Shown here one piece after another: positions 18,001 through 25,878 of a DNA stretch of 64,000 nt. Position 1 is the first letter of the stretch. Each line of letters opens with the position of its first letter. The stretch comes from Bacteroides mediterraneensis (GTDB lineage Bacteria > Bacteroidota > Bacteroidia > Bacteroidales > Bacteroidaceae), in contig NZ_LT635783.1 in the NCBI RefSeq assembly GCF_900128455.1, forward strand, positions 1,328,919 to 1,392,918, written 5' to 3'. A program made the position numbers and the translations under genes. A model generated the notes under the pieces. That model saw nothing but the letters and a program-made list of their open reading frames with translations, was not told the origin of the DNA and did no database searches.

Positions 18001-19573
18001 GGGCATCTCACTGATTTCACCTCCCCCTCATCACGATATCTATTCTATCGAAGATTTGGCTCAGCTGATTTTCGATTTGAAGAACGTGAATCCGAAGGCT
18101 AAAATCAGTGTGAAGCTGGTGGCCGAGAGTGGTATCGGTACCATTGCAGCCGGTGTGGCAAAGGCCAAGGCCGATTTGATTGTCATTTCCGGAGCGGAAG
18201 GCGGTACGGGAGCTTCTCCTGCCTCTTCTATGCGTTACGCAGGTATCTCTCCGGAAATCGGTTTGAGCGAGACACAGCAGACACTGGTGCTCAACGGACT
18301 CCGCGGACAGGTGCGTTTGCAGACCGACGGACAGTTGAAGACCGGACGCGATATCATCAGCATGGCTTTGCTGGGGGCAGAAGAATTCGGACTCGGAACC
18401 TCTGTACTGATTGTATTGGGTTGTGTGATGATGCGTAAGTGTCATGCCAATACTTGTCCGGTGGGAGTGGCTACACAGGATCCGCAGTTGCGGGCACACT
18501 TCCGTGGCCATTACCGCTATGTGGTCAACTTCTTCCGCTTCCTGGCACAGGAAGTACGCGAATACCTGGCAGAAATGGGATTCTCTCGTCTGGAAGACAT
18601 TGTAGGTCGTACAGACTTGATTGAGATACGTCCGACAACCAATGAAAAAGCCTCGTTGCTGGATTTCAGCAAACTGTTGCATAAGGTAGATAATGGGGCT
18701 GCTCTGCATAATGTGACCGAACAGCGTCATGAGATAGAAAACGTGAAAGATGTCAGCATGTTGGCTGCCGCACGTGAAGCGTTGGAGAACCGCAAGGAGG
18801 TATCGTTGGAATATGCCATAGCCAATACAGACCGTTCGGTGGGAGCCATGCTTTCGGGAGCAGTAGCTGCCAAGTATGGTCAGGCAGGATTACCTGCACA
18901 AACCATTCAGGTGAAGTTCAAGGGTTCTGCCGGACAAAGTTTCGGTGCCTTCCTGCCACACGGTGTCAGCTTCAAGTTGGAAGGTGAAGCCAACGACTAT
19001 TTGGGCAAGGGCTTGAGTGGAGGACATATTTCCGTACAGCCTCCGGTAAGAAGCAATTTCCTGGCCGAAAACAATGTGATTGCAGGCAATACGCTGTTGT
19101 ATGGTGCTACTAGCGGTGAGGTGTACATCAACGGATGTGTGGGCGAACGTTTTGCCGTACGTAATTCCGGTGCCATTGCCGTGGTAGAAGGAGTGGGCGA
19201 CCACTGCTGTGAATACATGACCGGCGGACGTGTGGTTGTCTTGGGCAAGACCGGACGCAACTTCGCCGCAGGTATGAGTGGCGGTGTGGCTTACGTGTGG
19301 GACAAAGACCGTAACTTCGACTATTTCTGCAACATGGAGATGGTGGAACTGTCGTTGCTGGAAGATGCCACTGCCCGTAAGGAACTGCATGAACTGGTTC
19401 GTCAGCATTATTTGTACACAGGTTCTCAGCTGGCTCGTACGATGCTGGACAACTGGGGCCATTACGTGGAAGAATTCATTCAGGTGACTCCGATTGAATA
19501 CAAGAAGGTACTGGCCGAAGAGCAGATGCGCAAATTGCAGCAGAAAATTGCAGAAGTACAGCGTGATTATTGA
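15071..19573 (+). CDS. gltB: Glutamate synthase, large subunit
   Basis: A 1500-residue GOGAT large chain that transfers the glutamine amide to 2-oxoglutarate. Domains in order: Ntn glutaminase with nucleophile Cys28 (HDACGVGMIV), a central domain, the FMN-binding synthase domain (TGEGGEDSDRF, KPGEGGQLPGFKV, ISPPPHHDIYSIEDL, SGAEGGTGASP), the 3Fe-4S Cys cluster region CVMMRKCHANTCPVGVATQ, and a C-terminal beta-helix (GCVGERFAVRNSGA). ATG at 15071 follows AGGAG by 7 nt and is preferred to in-frame GTG 15029 and ATG 15050. The catalytic Cys is preceded by a 27-residue propeptide. First gene of a tight five-gene operon; the gap to gltD is 30 nt. Confidence 0.97.
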   Translation: MKKDKAGVAESRPASSGLYHPEYEHDACGVGMIVDIHGNKSHDLVDAALKVLENMKHRGAEGADNKTGDGAGILLQIPHEFILLQGIPVPEKGKYGTGLVFLPKDLKEQESILSIMIEEVEREGLSLMHLRSVPVNSSILGKSAQETEPDIKQVFITGATDLESFERTLYIVRKKIERRVHHKDFYIVSLSSKNIIYKGMLSSVQVREYFQDLTQPYFTSGLAIVHSRFSTNTFPTWSLAQPFRLLAHNGEINTIRGNRGWMEARESVLSTPLLGDVKKIGPIIQPGMSDSASLDNVLEFFVMSGLSLPHAMAMLVPESFNDKNPISEDLKAFYEYHSILMEPWDGPAALLFSDGRYAGGMLDRNGLRPARYLITKNDMMVVASEAGVINFEPEAIKEKGRLQPGKILLVDTQEGRIYYDGELKDQLATAKPYRQWLSTNRIELDTLRSGRKISNSVPDYERRLRAFGFTREDIERTLTPMCINGAEPTASMGNDTPLAVLSDKPQVLFNYFRQQFAQVTNPPIDPIREELVMSLTEYIGAVGTNILLPSESHCKMVRLPHPILNNTQLDILCNIRYKGFKTVKLPMLFDAAKGAEGLREALNELCKKAEAAVDEGVNYVILSDREIDKEHAAIPSLLAVSAVHHHLISVQKRVQTALIVESGEIREVMHAALLLGYGASAINPYMVFAILDDMVKKGDVQLNYETAEKNYIKAVCKGLYKVMSKMGISTIRSYRGAKIFEAVGLGSEILSTYFGTPSSSIGGVGLESIAKDYKAFHDAGFDEEEVSDLLPYIGQFSYRKDGEKHAWNPETISALQLATRLGSYAKFKEYTRRVDEKESPIFLRDFFTFRRNPIPLDDVEPVEEIVKHFVTGAMSFGSISKEAHEAMALAMNKLNTRSNTGEGGEDSDRFHETYDGISLCSKTKQVASGRFGVTTEYLVNAQEIQIKVAQGAKPGEGGQLPGFKVNEVIAKTRHSIPGISLISPPPHHDIYSIEDLAQLIFDLKNVNPKAKISVKLVAESGIGTIAAGVAKAKADLIVISGAEGGTGASPASSMRYAGISPEIGLSETQQTLVLNGLRGQVRLQTDGQLKTGRDIISMALLGAEEFGLGTSVLIVLGCVMMRKCHANTCPVGVATQDPQLRAHFRGHYRYVVNFFRFLAQEVREYLAEMGFSRLEDIVGRTDLIEIRPTTNEKASLLDFSKLLHKVDNGAALHNVTEQRHEIENVKDVSMLAAAREALENRKEVSLEYAIANTDRSVGAMLSGAVAAKYGQAGLPAQTIQVKFKGSAGQSFGAFLPHGVSFKLEGEANDYLGKGLSGGHISVQPPVRSNFLAENNVIAGNTLLYGATSGEVYINGCVGERFAVRNSGAIAVVEGVGDHCCEYMTGGRVVVLGKTGRNFAAGMSGGVAYVWDKDRNFDYFCNMEMVELSLLEDATARKELHELVRQHYLYTGSQLARTMLDNWGHYVEEFIQVTPIEYKKVLAEEQMRKLQQKIAEVQRDY

Positions 19574-19603
19574 TTAATTGTTGAACAGTAAAAAACTAGA
19601 TAT

Positions 19604-20947
19604 ATGGGAAATCCAAAAGCATTTCTGACCGTTCCCAGACAAGAAGCCGGATATCGTCCGATACATGATCGTATCAGAGACTTCAGTGAGGTGGAACAGA
19701 CGTTGAACACAAGTGAGCGAAAGTTGCAGGCATCGCGGTGTATGGATTGCGGAGTGCCTTTCTGCCACTGGGCTTGTCCGGTTAGCAATCGTCCTCCTGA
19801 ATTTCAGGATGCCATGTACAAGGGAAAATGGAAGGAAGCTTATGAAATACTCTCCGAAACCAATGACTTTCCGGAGTTTACCGGACGTGTCTGTCCGGCG
19901 TTGTGCGAAAAAAGTTGTGTATTGAAACTGAGTATGGATGCGCCGGTCACTATCCGTGAAGATGAGGCCGCAGTGATTGAAGCAGCCTTCCGTGAAGGTT
20001 ATGTGCAGCCTCGCCAGTACAAGCGGAACGGGAAATCGGTGGCCGTCATCGGCTCCGGACCTGCCGGACTGGCTGCAGCCAACCAGTTGAACCAGAAAGG
20101 ATACGCCGTTACGGTGTTCGAGAAACTGGAATATGTGGGTGGACTGTTGCGTTTCGGTATTCCGAACTTCAAGCTCAGCAAGTCAGTCATCGACCGTCGT
20201 ATTGCGGTGATGGAGGCTGAAGGCATTACGTTCAAAGTGAATACGGATATCGATGTCACTCATCTGCCTGAAGGTTTTGATGCTTATTGCGTTTGTACGG
20301 GTACACCGCAGGCACGTGACTTGAATATCCCGGGCCGTGATTTGAAAGGCATCCATTTTGCCATGGAAATGCTGGCACAGCAGAATCGTGTGCTGGCCGG
20401 ACAGCAGATTCCGAAGGAAGAGCGCATTACTGCCAAAGGAAAGAATGTGCTGGTTATCGGAGGTGGTGATACGGGAAGCGACTGTATCGGTACTAGTAAC
20501 CGTCAGGGAGCGCTTAGCGTGACACAGATTGAAATCATGCCCAAGCCGCCGGTAGGCTATAATCCCAAAACTCCGTGGCCGCAGTGGCCCATCGTGCTCA
20601 AGACAAGCAGCAGCCATGAAGAAGGTTGTGTGCGTCGCTGGAGCCTGACTTCCAACCGTTTTCTGGAAAAAGACGGTAAAGTCTGCGGAGTGGAAGTGGA
20701 AGAAGTAGAATGGATTCCGGGAGCAGAAGGAGAACGTCCGGTGATGAAACCTACCGGCAAGAAGGAAGTGCTGAAAGCCGACTTGGTTTTGCTGGCTATG
20801 GGTTTCCTCCGTCCGGAACAGCCGGAATTCCCGGCCAATGTATTCGTTGCAGGTGATGCCGCTACCGGAGCCAGTCTGGTGGTGAAATGCATTGCAGGCG
20901 GACGAAAGGCGGCTGCAGATATAGATGCATATCTGAGCCGTAAATAA
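19604..20947 (+). CDS. gltD: Glutamate synthase, small subunit
   Basis: A 447-residue NAD(P)H-dependent subunit that feeds electrons to GltB. N-terminal 4Fe-4S ligands lie in SRCMDCGVPFCHWACPVSN (about 45-62) and GRVCPALCEKSC. The FAD-binding Rossmann motif is VAVIGSGPAGLAAA near 146; the NAD(P)H-binding motif is VLVIGGGDTGSDC near 287. The C-terminal FVAGDAATGASLVV is family-typical. The length matches the family. It follows gltB by 30 nt and precedes asnB by 33 nt. Confidence 0.97.
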   Translation: MGNPKAFLTVPRQEAGYRPIHDRIRDFSEVEQTLNTSERKLQASRCMDCGVPFCHWACPVSNRPPEFQDAMYKGKWKEAYEILSETNDFPEFTGRVCPALCEKSCVLKLSMDAPVTIREDEAAVIEAAFREGYVQPRQYKRNGKSVAVIGSGPAGLAAANQLNQKGYAVTVFEKLEYVGGLLRFGIPNFKLSKSVIDRRIAVMEAEGITFKVNTDIDVTHLPEGFDAYCVCTGTPQARDLNIPGRDLKGIHFAMEMLAQQNRVLAGQQIPKEERITAKGKNVLVIGGGDTGSDCIGTSNRQGALSVTQIEIMPKPPVGYNPKTPWPQWPIVLKTSSSHEEGCVRRWSLTSNRFLEKDGKVCGVEVEEVEWIPGAEGERPVMKPTGKKEVLKADLVLLAMGFLRPEQPEFPANVFVAGDAATGASLVVKCIAGGRKAAADIDAYLSRK

Positions 20948-20980
20948 CAGATTTTCATACAAAATATAAATAGAACGACT

Positions 20981-22651
20981 ATGTGTGGCATTGCAGCTAT
21001 TTTAAATATTAAACAACAGACTCCTGAATTGCGAACCAAGGCTTTGGCCATGGCTCGCAAGATTCGTCACCGCGGGCCCGACTGGAGTGGAATTTATTGT
21101 GGGGGCACAGCTATCCTGGCTCATGAACGTTTGTCGATTGTCGATCCGGAAAGTGGGGGCCAACCGTTGTATTCACCCGACAAGAAACAGATATTGGCTG
21201 TCAACGGTGAAATTTATAACCACCGCGACATCCGTAAGAAATATGCCGGGAAGTACGAGTTCCAGACCGGTAGTGACTGTGAAGTGATTCTGGCGCTGTA
21301 TCGGGACTACGGCATCCATTTCTTGGAAGAGCTGAACGGTATTTTTGCCTTCGTGCTTTATGATGCAGAAAAGGATGAGTTTCTCATTGCCCGCGACCCG
21401 ATTGGCGTGATTCCACTTTACATCGGTTATGACAGCGACGGAAAGGTATATTGCGCCAGCGAACTGAAAGCGCTGGAAGGATTCTGCGAACGTTATGAAC
21501 CTTTCCTGCCGGGACATTATTATTCCAGCAAGGAAGGAAAGATGGTACGTTGGTACAAACGCGACTGGACCAGTTATGAGGCAGTGGCCGATGCGCCGGC
21601 TTCGGTAAGTGCCCTGCGCGAAGGACTGGAAAAGGCGGTTCGCGGACAGCTGATGAGCGATGTGCCATACGGTGTGTTGCTTTCAGGAGGTTTGGATAGT
21701 TCAGTGATTTCGGCCATTGCCAAGCGCTATGCGGCCCGCCGTGTGGAAACCGACGGACAGATGGCTGCCTGGTGGCCTCAGCTTCATTCATTCGCCATTG
21801 GTCTGGAAGGAGCGCCCGACTTGGCGAAGGCACGTGAAGTGGCCGATTACATCGGTACGGTACACCACGAAATTCATTATACCATTCAGGAAGGACTCGA
21901 TGCCCTTCGCGATGTGATTTATTACATTGAAACCTACGATGTGACAACTGTCCGTGCATCTACTCCGATGTACCTCTTGGCGCGTGTCATCAAGAGTATG
22001 GGTATCAAGATGGTGCTCAGTGGGGAAGGAGCCGATGAGATTTTCGGAGGCTACCTTTATTTCCACAAGGCTCCCGATGCGCGTGCTTTCCACGAAGAAA
22101 CCGTGCGCAAACTGTCTAAACTTTACCTGTACGACTGTTTGCGGGCCAACAAGGCATTGGCTGCTTGGGGAGTAGAAGGGCGTGTGCCTTTCTTGGACAA
22201 GGAATTTCTGGATATTGCCATGCGCCTGAATCCAAAAGCTAAGATGTGTCCGGGCAAGACCATCGAGAAAAAGATTGTGCGCGAGGCCTTTTCCGACATG
22301 CTGCCCGAGAGCGTGGCATGGCGTCAGAAGGAACAGTTCAGTGACGGAGTGGGATACAGCTGGATTGATACGCTGAAGGAATTTACTTCCAAAGAGGTAT
22401 CCGACGAACAGATGGCTCATGCTGCCGAACGTTTCCCCATCAATCCGCCGCGTAACAAGGAAGAGTATTATTACCGTTCCATCTTCGAGGAACATTTCCC
22501 GAGCGACAGTGCGGCCAAGAGTGTGCCCAGTGTGCCGAGTGTAGCCTGCTCAACGGCAGAAGCATTGGCATGGGACAAGGCTTTCGCAAATGTCAATGAG
22601 CCGAGCGGACGTGCGGTGGCCGATGTACACGAAGAAGGATACAAAAACTAA
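20981..22651 (+). CDS. asnB: Asparagine synthase B (glutamine-hydrolysing)
   Basis: A 556-residue enzyme that makes asparagine from aspartate using glutamine and ATP. Cys2 (MCGIAA) is the glutaminase nucleophile, followed by RHRGPDWSG, HERLSIVD and NGEIYNH. The synthetase domain has the PP-loop LLSGGLDSSVISAI near 235 and GEGADEIFGGY near 348. The last roughly 50 residues include a Val-Pro-Ser repeat (SVPSVPSVACSTAEAL), a known variable tail region. It is placed between GOGAT and dapF, so nitrogen assimilation and aspartate-derived synthesis are co-transcribed. The gap to dapF is 13 nt. Confidence 0.96.
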   Translation: MCGIAAILNIKQQTPELRTKALAMARKIRHRGPDWSGIYCGGTAILAHERLSIVDPESGGQPLYSPDKKQILAVNGEIYNHRDIRKKYAGKYEFQTGSDCEVILALYRDYGIHFLEELNGIFAFVLYDAEKDEFLIARDPIGVIPLYIGYDSDGKVYCASELKALEGFCERYEPFLPGHYYSSKEGKMVRWYKRDWTSYEAVADAPASVSALREGLEKAVRGQLMSDVPYGVLLSGGLDSSVISAIAKRYAARRVETDGQMAAWWPQLHSFAIGLEGAPDLAKAREVADYIGTVHHEIHYTIQEGLDALRDVIYYIETYDVTTVRASTPMYLLARVIKSMGIKMVLSGEGADEIFGGYLYFHKAPDARAFHEETVRKLSKLYLYDCLRANKALAAWGVEGRVPFLDKEFLDIAMRLNPKAKMCPGKTIEKKIVREAFSDMLPESVAWRQKEQFSDGVGYSWIDTLKEFTSKEVSDEQMAHAAERFPINPPRNKEEYYYRSIFEEHFPSDSAAKSVPSVPSVACSTAEALAWDKAFANVNEPSGRAVADVHEEGYKN

Positions 22652-22664
22652 GTAGCGATTATAT

Positions 22665-23471
22665 ATGAAAATAGAATTTACAAAGATGCACGGTCTGGGT
22701 AATGATTACATCTATGTGAATACGATGAAATACCCGTTGGCTGACCCTGAAAAAAATTCAATTGAGTGGAGCCGTCCTCACACAGGAATAGGTAGTGACG
22801 GACTGGTGCTGATTGGGGCTTCAGACAAAGCCGATTTCAGCATGCGCATATTCAATGCCGATGGTTCGGAAGCCATGATGTGCGGAAACGCCAGCCGCTG
22901 CATCGGAAAATATTTATACGAAGACGGACTGACTACAAAGACGGACATCCTTTTGGATACGCTTTCCGGTATCAAGGAACTGCATCTGCAGGTCAATGAA
23001 GGAAAAGTGGAGAGCGTGCGGGTAGATATGGGCATTCCAGCCGATATCCATCCGGTGGACTTGGGTGAATCATATCCTTACCAGAAAGGAATCGCTGTAT
23101 CTATGGGAAATCCGCATCTGGTCATCTTCGTGGACAAGATGGAAGAGGTGGATTTGCCGGCAGTGGGACCGGTGCTTGAGCATCATCCGCTGTTCCCCGA
23201 CCGGGTGAATGTGGAATTTGCCCAGGTGCTGGACAAGGAAACCATCCGCATGCGGGTGTGGGAGAGAGGCTCCGGAATCACCCAGGCTTGTGGCACAGGG
23301 GCCTGTGCCACTGCGGTAGCGGCGGCTTTCACCGGCAGGTGTGGGAACCATGCCACCATCTGTATGGACGGAGGTAAACTGACAGTCGACTGGAAAGGAG
23401 AGGGAAATCATTTGTATATGACCGGCCCTGCAGTCAAAGTATTCGACGGAACAATAGAATTAAAAGAGTAA
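22665..23471 (+). CDS. dapF: Diaminopimelate epimerase
   Basis: A 268-residue PLP-independent racemase that converts LL- to meso-diaminopimelate, for lysine and peptidoglycan. [13 protein letters not shown] opens the protein. The two catalytic cysteines lie in [11 protein letters not shown] (about 72) and [12 protein letters not shown] (about 210). It is the normal family length with no anomalies. The gap to dapL is 13 nt, so the two last steps to meso-DAP are adjacent, with DapL acting first. Confidence 0.96.
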   Translation: MKIEFTKMHGLGNDYIYVNTMKYPLADPEKNSIEWSRPHTGIGSDGLVLIGASDKADFSMRIFNADGSEAMMCGNASRCIGKYLYEDGLTTKTDILLDTLSGIKELHLQVNEGKVESVRVDMGIPADIHPVDLGESYPYQKGIAVSMGNPHLVIFVDKMEEVDLPAVGPVLEHHPLFPDRVNVEFAQVLDKETIRMRVWERGSGITQACGTGACATAVAAAFTGRCGNHATICMDGGKLTVDWKGEGNHLYMTGPAVKVFDGTIELKE

Positions 23472-23484
23472 GACAGAACATCAG

Positions 23485-24720
23485 ATGATACAAGTTAACG
23501 AAAACTTCATTAAACTGCCCGGAAATTATCTGTTTTCGAGCGTAGCCCAAAAAGTAAATGCGTTTAAAACTGCCCATCCGGAGGCCGCACTGATTCGTCT
23601 GGGAATTGGCGACGTGACTCGTCCGCTGCCCCCAGCTGCCATCAAGGCCATGCACCATGCAGTGGATGAAATGGCCAGTTCGGATACCTTTCATGGATAC
23701 GGTCCCGAACAGGGATATGATTTCCTGATTCAGGCCATCCTGACTCATGATTATCAGCCAAGAGGTATCGAATTGCGTCCGACGGAAATCTTTGTGAGCG
23801 ATGGTGCCAAAAGCGATACAGGTAACTTCGGCGATATTCTCGGCACAGGCAACAAGGTGGCTGTGACCGACCCGGTGTATCCGGTATATATTGACAGCAA
23901 CGTCATGGCCGGACGGGCCGGTGACTTGCAAGCCAATGGCCAGTGGAACCGCTTGACTTATTTGCCTTGCACAGCCGAAAACCATTTTGTGCCTTCTCTT
24001 CCTACAGAACCGGTAGACATGATTTACCTGTGCTATCCGAACAATCCGACGGGAACCACACTGACCAAGGAAGAATTGCAGAAGTGGGTGGATTATGCCT
24101 TGGAACATAAGGCATTGATTTTGTATGATGCAGCGTATGAGGCTTACATTCATGAAGCCGATGTGCCACATTCCATTTATGAAATCGAGGGAGCCCGTTC
24201 GTGTGCCGTAGAGTTCCGCAGTTTCTCCAAGACAGCCGGATTTACGGGTGTGCGTTGCGGTTATACCGTGGTACCGGAAGAAGTAAAGGCTATGACCACC
24301 TCTGGCGAAGAGGTAGCACTGAACCATTTATGGAACCGTCGCCAGTGTACGAAGTTCAATGGAACCAGCTACATTACCCAGCGGGGTGCCGAGGCCATTT
24401 ACACTCCCGAAGGGCAGGCAGAAATCAAGGAAACCATAGAATACTATATGGAGAATGCCCGCCTGATGCGTGAAGGTCTGCAGGGTGCCGGATTTACTCT
24501 CTATGGTGGTGTCAATGCTCCTTATATTTGGGTGAAAGCGCCCGAAGGCTTGGATTCATGGAGCTTCTTCGATATGCTGCTTCACGAAGTGAATGTAGTA
24601 GGTACTCCAGGCGTAGGCTTTGGACCGAGCGGAGAAGGCTTTTTGCGTCTGACTGCTTTCGGTAAACGCGAAGACTGCCAGGAAGCCATGAGTAGAATAA
24701 AAAACTGGGCCGGACGTTAA
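23485..24720 (+). CDS. dapL: LL-diaminopimelate aminotransferase
   Basis: A 411-residue PLP enzyme that makes LL-DAP from tetrahydrodipicolinate and glutamate in one step, bypassing the succinylase/acetylase routes. Diagnostic stretches: KLPGNYLFS near 10, [22 protein letters not shown] near 190, and [15 protein letters not shown] near 250, which holds the Schiff-base Lys. The dependence on glutamate fits its place at the end of a GOGAT operon. The last codons (NWAGR, stop) form one arm of a hairpin that acts as a terminator on the opposite strand. Confidence 0.95.
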   Translation: MIQVNENFIKLPGNYLFSSVAQKVNAFKTAHPEAALIRLGIGDVTRPLPPAAIKAMHHAVDEMASSDTFHGYGPEQGYDFLIQAILTHDYQPRGIELRPTEIFVSDGAKSDTGNFGDILGTGNKVAVTDPVYPVYIDSNVMAGRAGDLQANGQWNRLTYLPCTAENHFVPSLPTEPVDMIYLCYPNNPTGTTLTKEELQKWVDYALEHKALILYDAAYEAYIHEADVPHSIYEIEGARSCAVEFRSFSKTAGFTGVRCGYTVVPEEVKAMTTSGEEVALNHLWNRRQCTKFNGTSYITQRGAEAIYTPEGQAEIKETIEYYMENARLMREGLQGAGFTLYGGVNAPYIWVKAPEGLDSWSFFDMLLHEVNVVGTPGVGFGPSGEGFLRLTAFGKREDCQEAMSRIKNWAGR

Positions 24721-24732
24721 TCCGACCCAGTT
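24699..24732 (-). terminator. Hairpin terminator overlapping the dapL stop
   Basis: AACTGGG (24703-24709) pairs with CCCAGTT (24726-24732), with an inner CGGA/TCCG. Read on the minus strand the hairpin is followed by TTTTTT (bases 24699-24704 complement). On the plus strand it is followed only by CTTAAAAC, so termination of the gltB operon there would be weak. Confidence 0.65.
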
Positions 24733-25018
24733 CTTAAAACCGCCAGCCTATCCCGATCGAGAGTGAATGAAAAAATGGGCGTTTTTTCCCGAGATTAAGT
24801 CGTTTTCCATCGAAAACCGTTTCCCGGACGCCAGAGAGTAAGGGTCAAGGTTAGAGAAGGTGTATCCCAGAGAGATTATCAAGCTTTCTTCCATTCCCAA
24901 GGAAACGGAAGTTTTCAGCTGAGAGGATAAAGGCTCCGCACGGGAAGTTGTGATTTTCTTCATAGAAGTGGGGAGTCCATACACCTGTGGAATTTGGGAT
25001 ATAGCCAGGGTTTTTCCT
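24721..25018 (-). pseudogene. Probable decayed OM beta-barrel C-terminus
   Basis: The minus strand after the lipoprotein gene has an open frame without a good start. It reads barrel-like strands (LKTSVSLGMEESLIISLGYTF, then SNLDPYS). A shift of one base in the T6 run near 24768-24775 joins this to an ending of LSIGIGWRF-stop, a typical OM protein C-terminus closing in Phe. In the unshifted frame the protein stops at SRSG. This suggests the tail of a barrel gene whose 5' part is gone, lying between a lipoprotein gene and a terminator. It is too short for a family call, and chance similarity is possible. Confidence 0.4.
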
Positions 25019-25738
25019 TTATTCCGTTTGCTCTTCGACGGTTACTTCTTTCTTGTCGTAGAAGACCAGTACAATTTCTCCTTTGGCAGGAGTATCGTTG
25101 TCTTTGGTATCCAGTTTCACGCTTCGTTTCAAGGTGAGCAGGTATTTTCCTGTGGGTACCTTCTCAAAAGAAACTCCGTCGCGGCTATCGTTCAGGGTTC
25201 CATAATATACAGTATATTCTTCCAGGTGGTTTGGGTTGTCCAGCGTAGCCTCCAGTTCTTCGTTGGCAGCTATCTTTTCTCCCGTCCATCCTATCACTTC
25301 CTGGTTGGAAACCGTGGTGCGTGTGGAAGGTATATATATAGGGTGAATCCATTTCTTGTAAGCATAATTTACCAGTGTGCGTGTTTCCTTTTGCTGAGTG
25401 CGTTGGAACACGAATGACACCGTTTCAGTCTTTCCAAGTGGTATGAAATAGGAATAGCCGAAAATAGTATTTCCATCAAAAGTGTTGAATCCCATTTCCT
25501 TGCCGTTGGCCATGACAGACGACCCTCCTGTAAGTCTGATATCTTTCAGAGGTGTATCCTTTTCCCGTGAGAAATGGGCATAGGCCAATGTAGGGTGTGA
25601 GTCGGAAAATGCAACCAGATACTTTTGATAAATAGGTACAGCATCTGGCAGATTTTCGGAGTTTTCCTCACTGCATCCCGCAGTGAAGAAAACCAATAAG
25701 CCATACATCATCCAACAAAATAGTTGTTTTACATTCAT
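25019..25738 (-). CDS. Putative surface-exposed lipoprotein, family unknown
   Basis: A 239-residue protein not recognised as a named family. It has a type II signal peptide ending in VFFTAGC, followed by SEENSEN. Acidic residues directly after Cys-Ser resemble the Bacteroidota lipoprotein export signal, so surface exposure is plausible. The body is predicted beta-rich: VAFSDSHPTLAYAHFS, FGYSYFIPLGKTETVSFVFQRT, and a C-terminal EIVLVFYDKKEVTVEEQTE. Cys occurs only at the lipid anchor and in the signal. It is next to a possible barrel remnant and downstream of a membrane regulator, both minus strand. The role is unknown. Confidence 0.65.
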   Translation of the reverse strand: MNVKQLFCWMMYGLLVFFTAGCSEENSENLPDAVPIYQKYLVAFSDSHPTLAYAHFSREKDTPLKDIRLTGGSSVMANGKEMGFNTFDGNTIFGYSYFIPLGKTETVSFVFQRTQQKETRTLVNYAYKKWIHPIYIPSTRTTVSNQEVIGWTGEKIAANEELEATLDNPNHLEEYTVYYGTLNDSRDGVSFEKVPTGKYLLTLKRSVKLDTKDNDTPAKGEIVLVFYDKKEVTVEEQTE

Positions 25739-25770
25739 TAGTTATACAAGTTTTGATAGATTTACGATGG

Positions 25771-25805
25771 CAAAGATAGGGGGAATGTGTGAAATTCATG
25801 GCAAA
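25771..25805 (-). promoter_or_regulatory. Promoter of the lipoprotein gene
   Basis: Minus strand TTTG (25802-25805), 23-nt spacer, TATCTTTG (25771-25778). The -7 element is exact; the spacer is a little long. Leader about 25 nt. Confidence 0.55.
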
Positions 25806-25809
25806 TGAT

Positions 25810-25874
25810 GATGTACACAGGCGGTATTTAAATATCTGGTAAACAGTGTGTTGATAATTTACCTGATGTACATC
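25810..25874. repeat. Nested inverted repeats between regulator and lipoprotein genes
   Basis: GATGTACACAGG (25810-25821) and CCTGATGTACATC (25862-25874) are inverted copies apart from a one-base bulge. Inside, GGTAAA (25838-25843) pairs with TTTACC (25858-25863). No T-run follows on either strand. It could be a protein-binding site or an RNA structure at the end of the regulator message. Confidence 0.5.
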
Positions 25875-25878
25875 GCCC

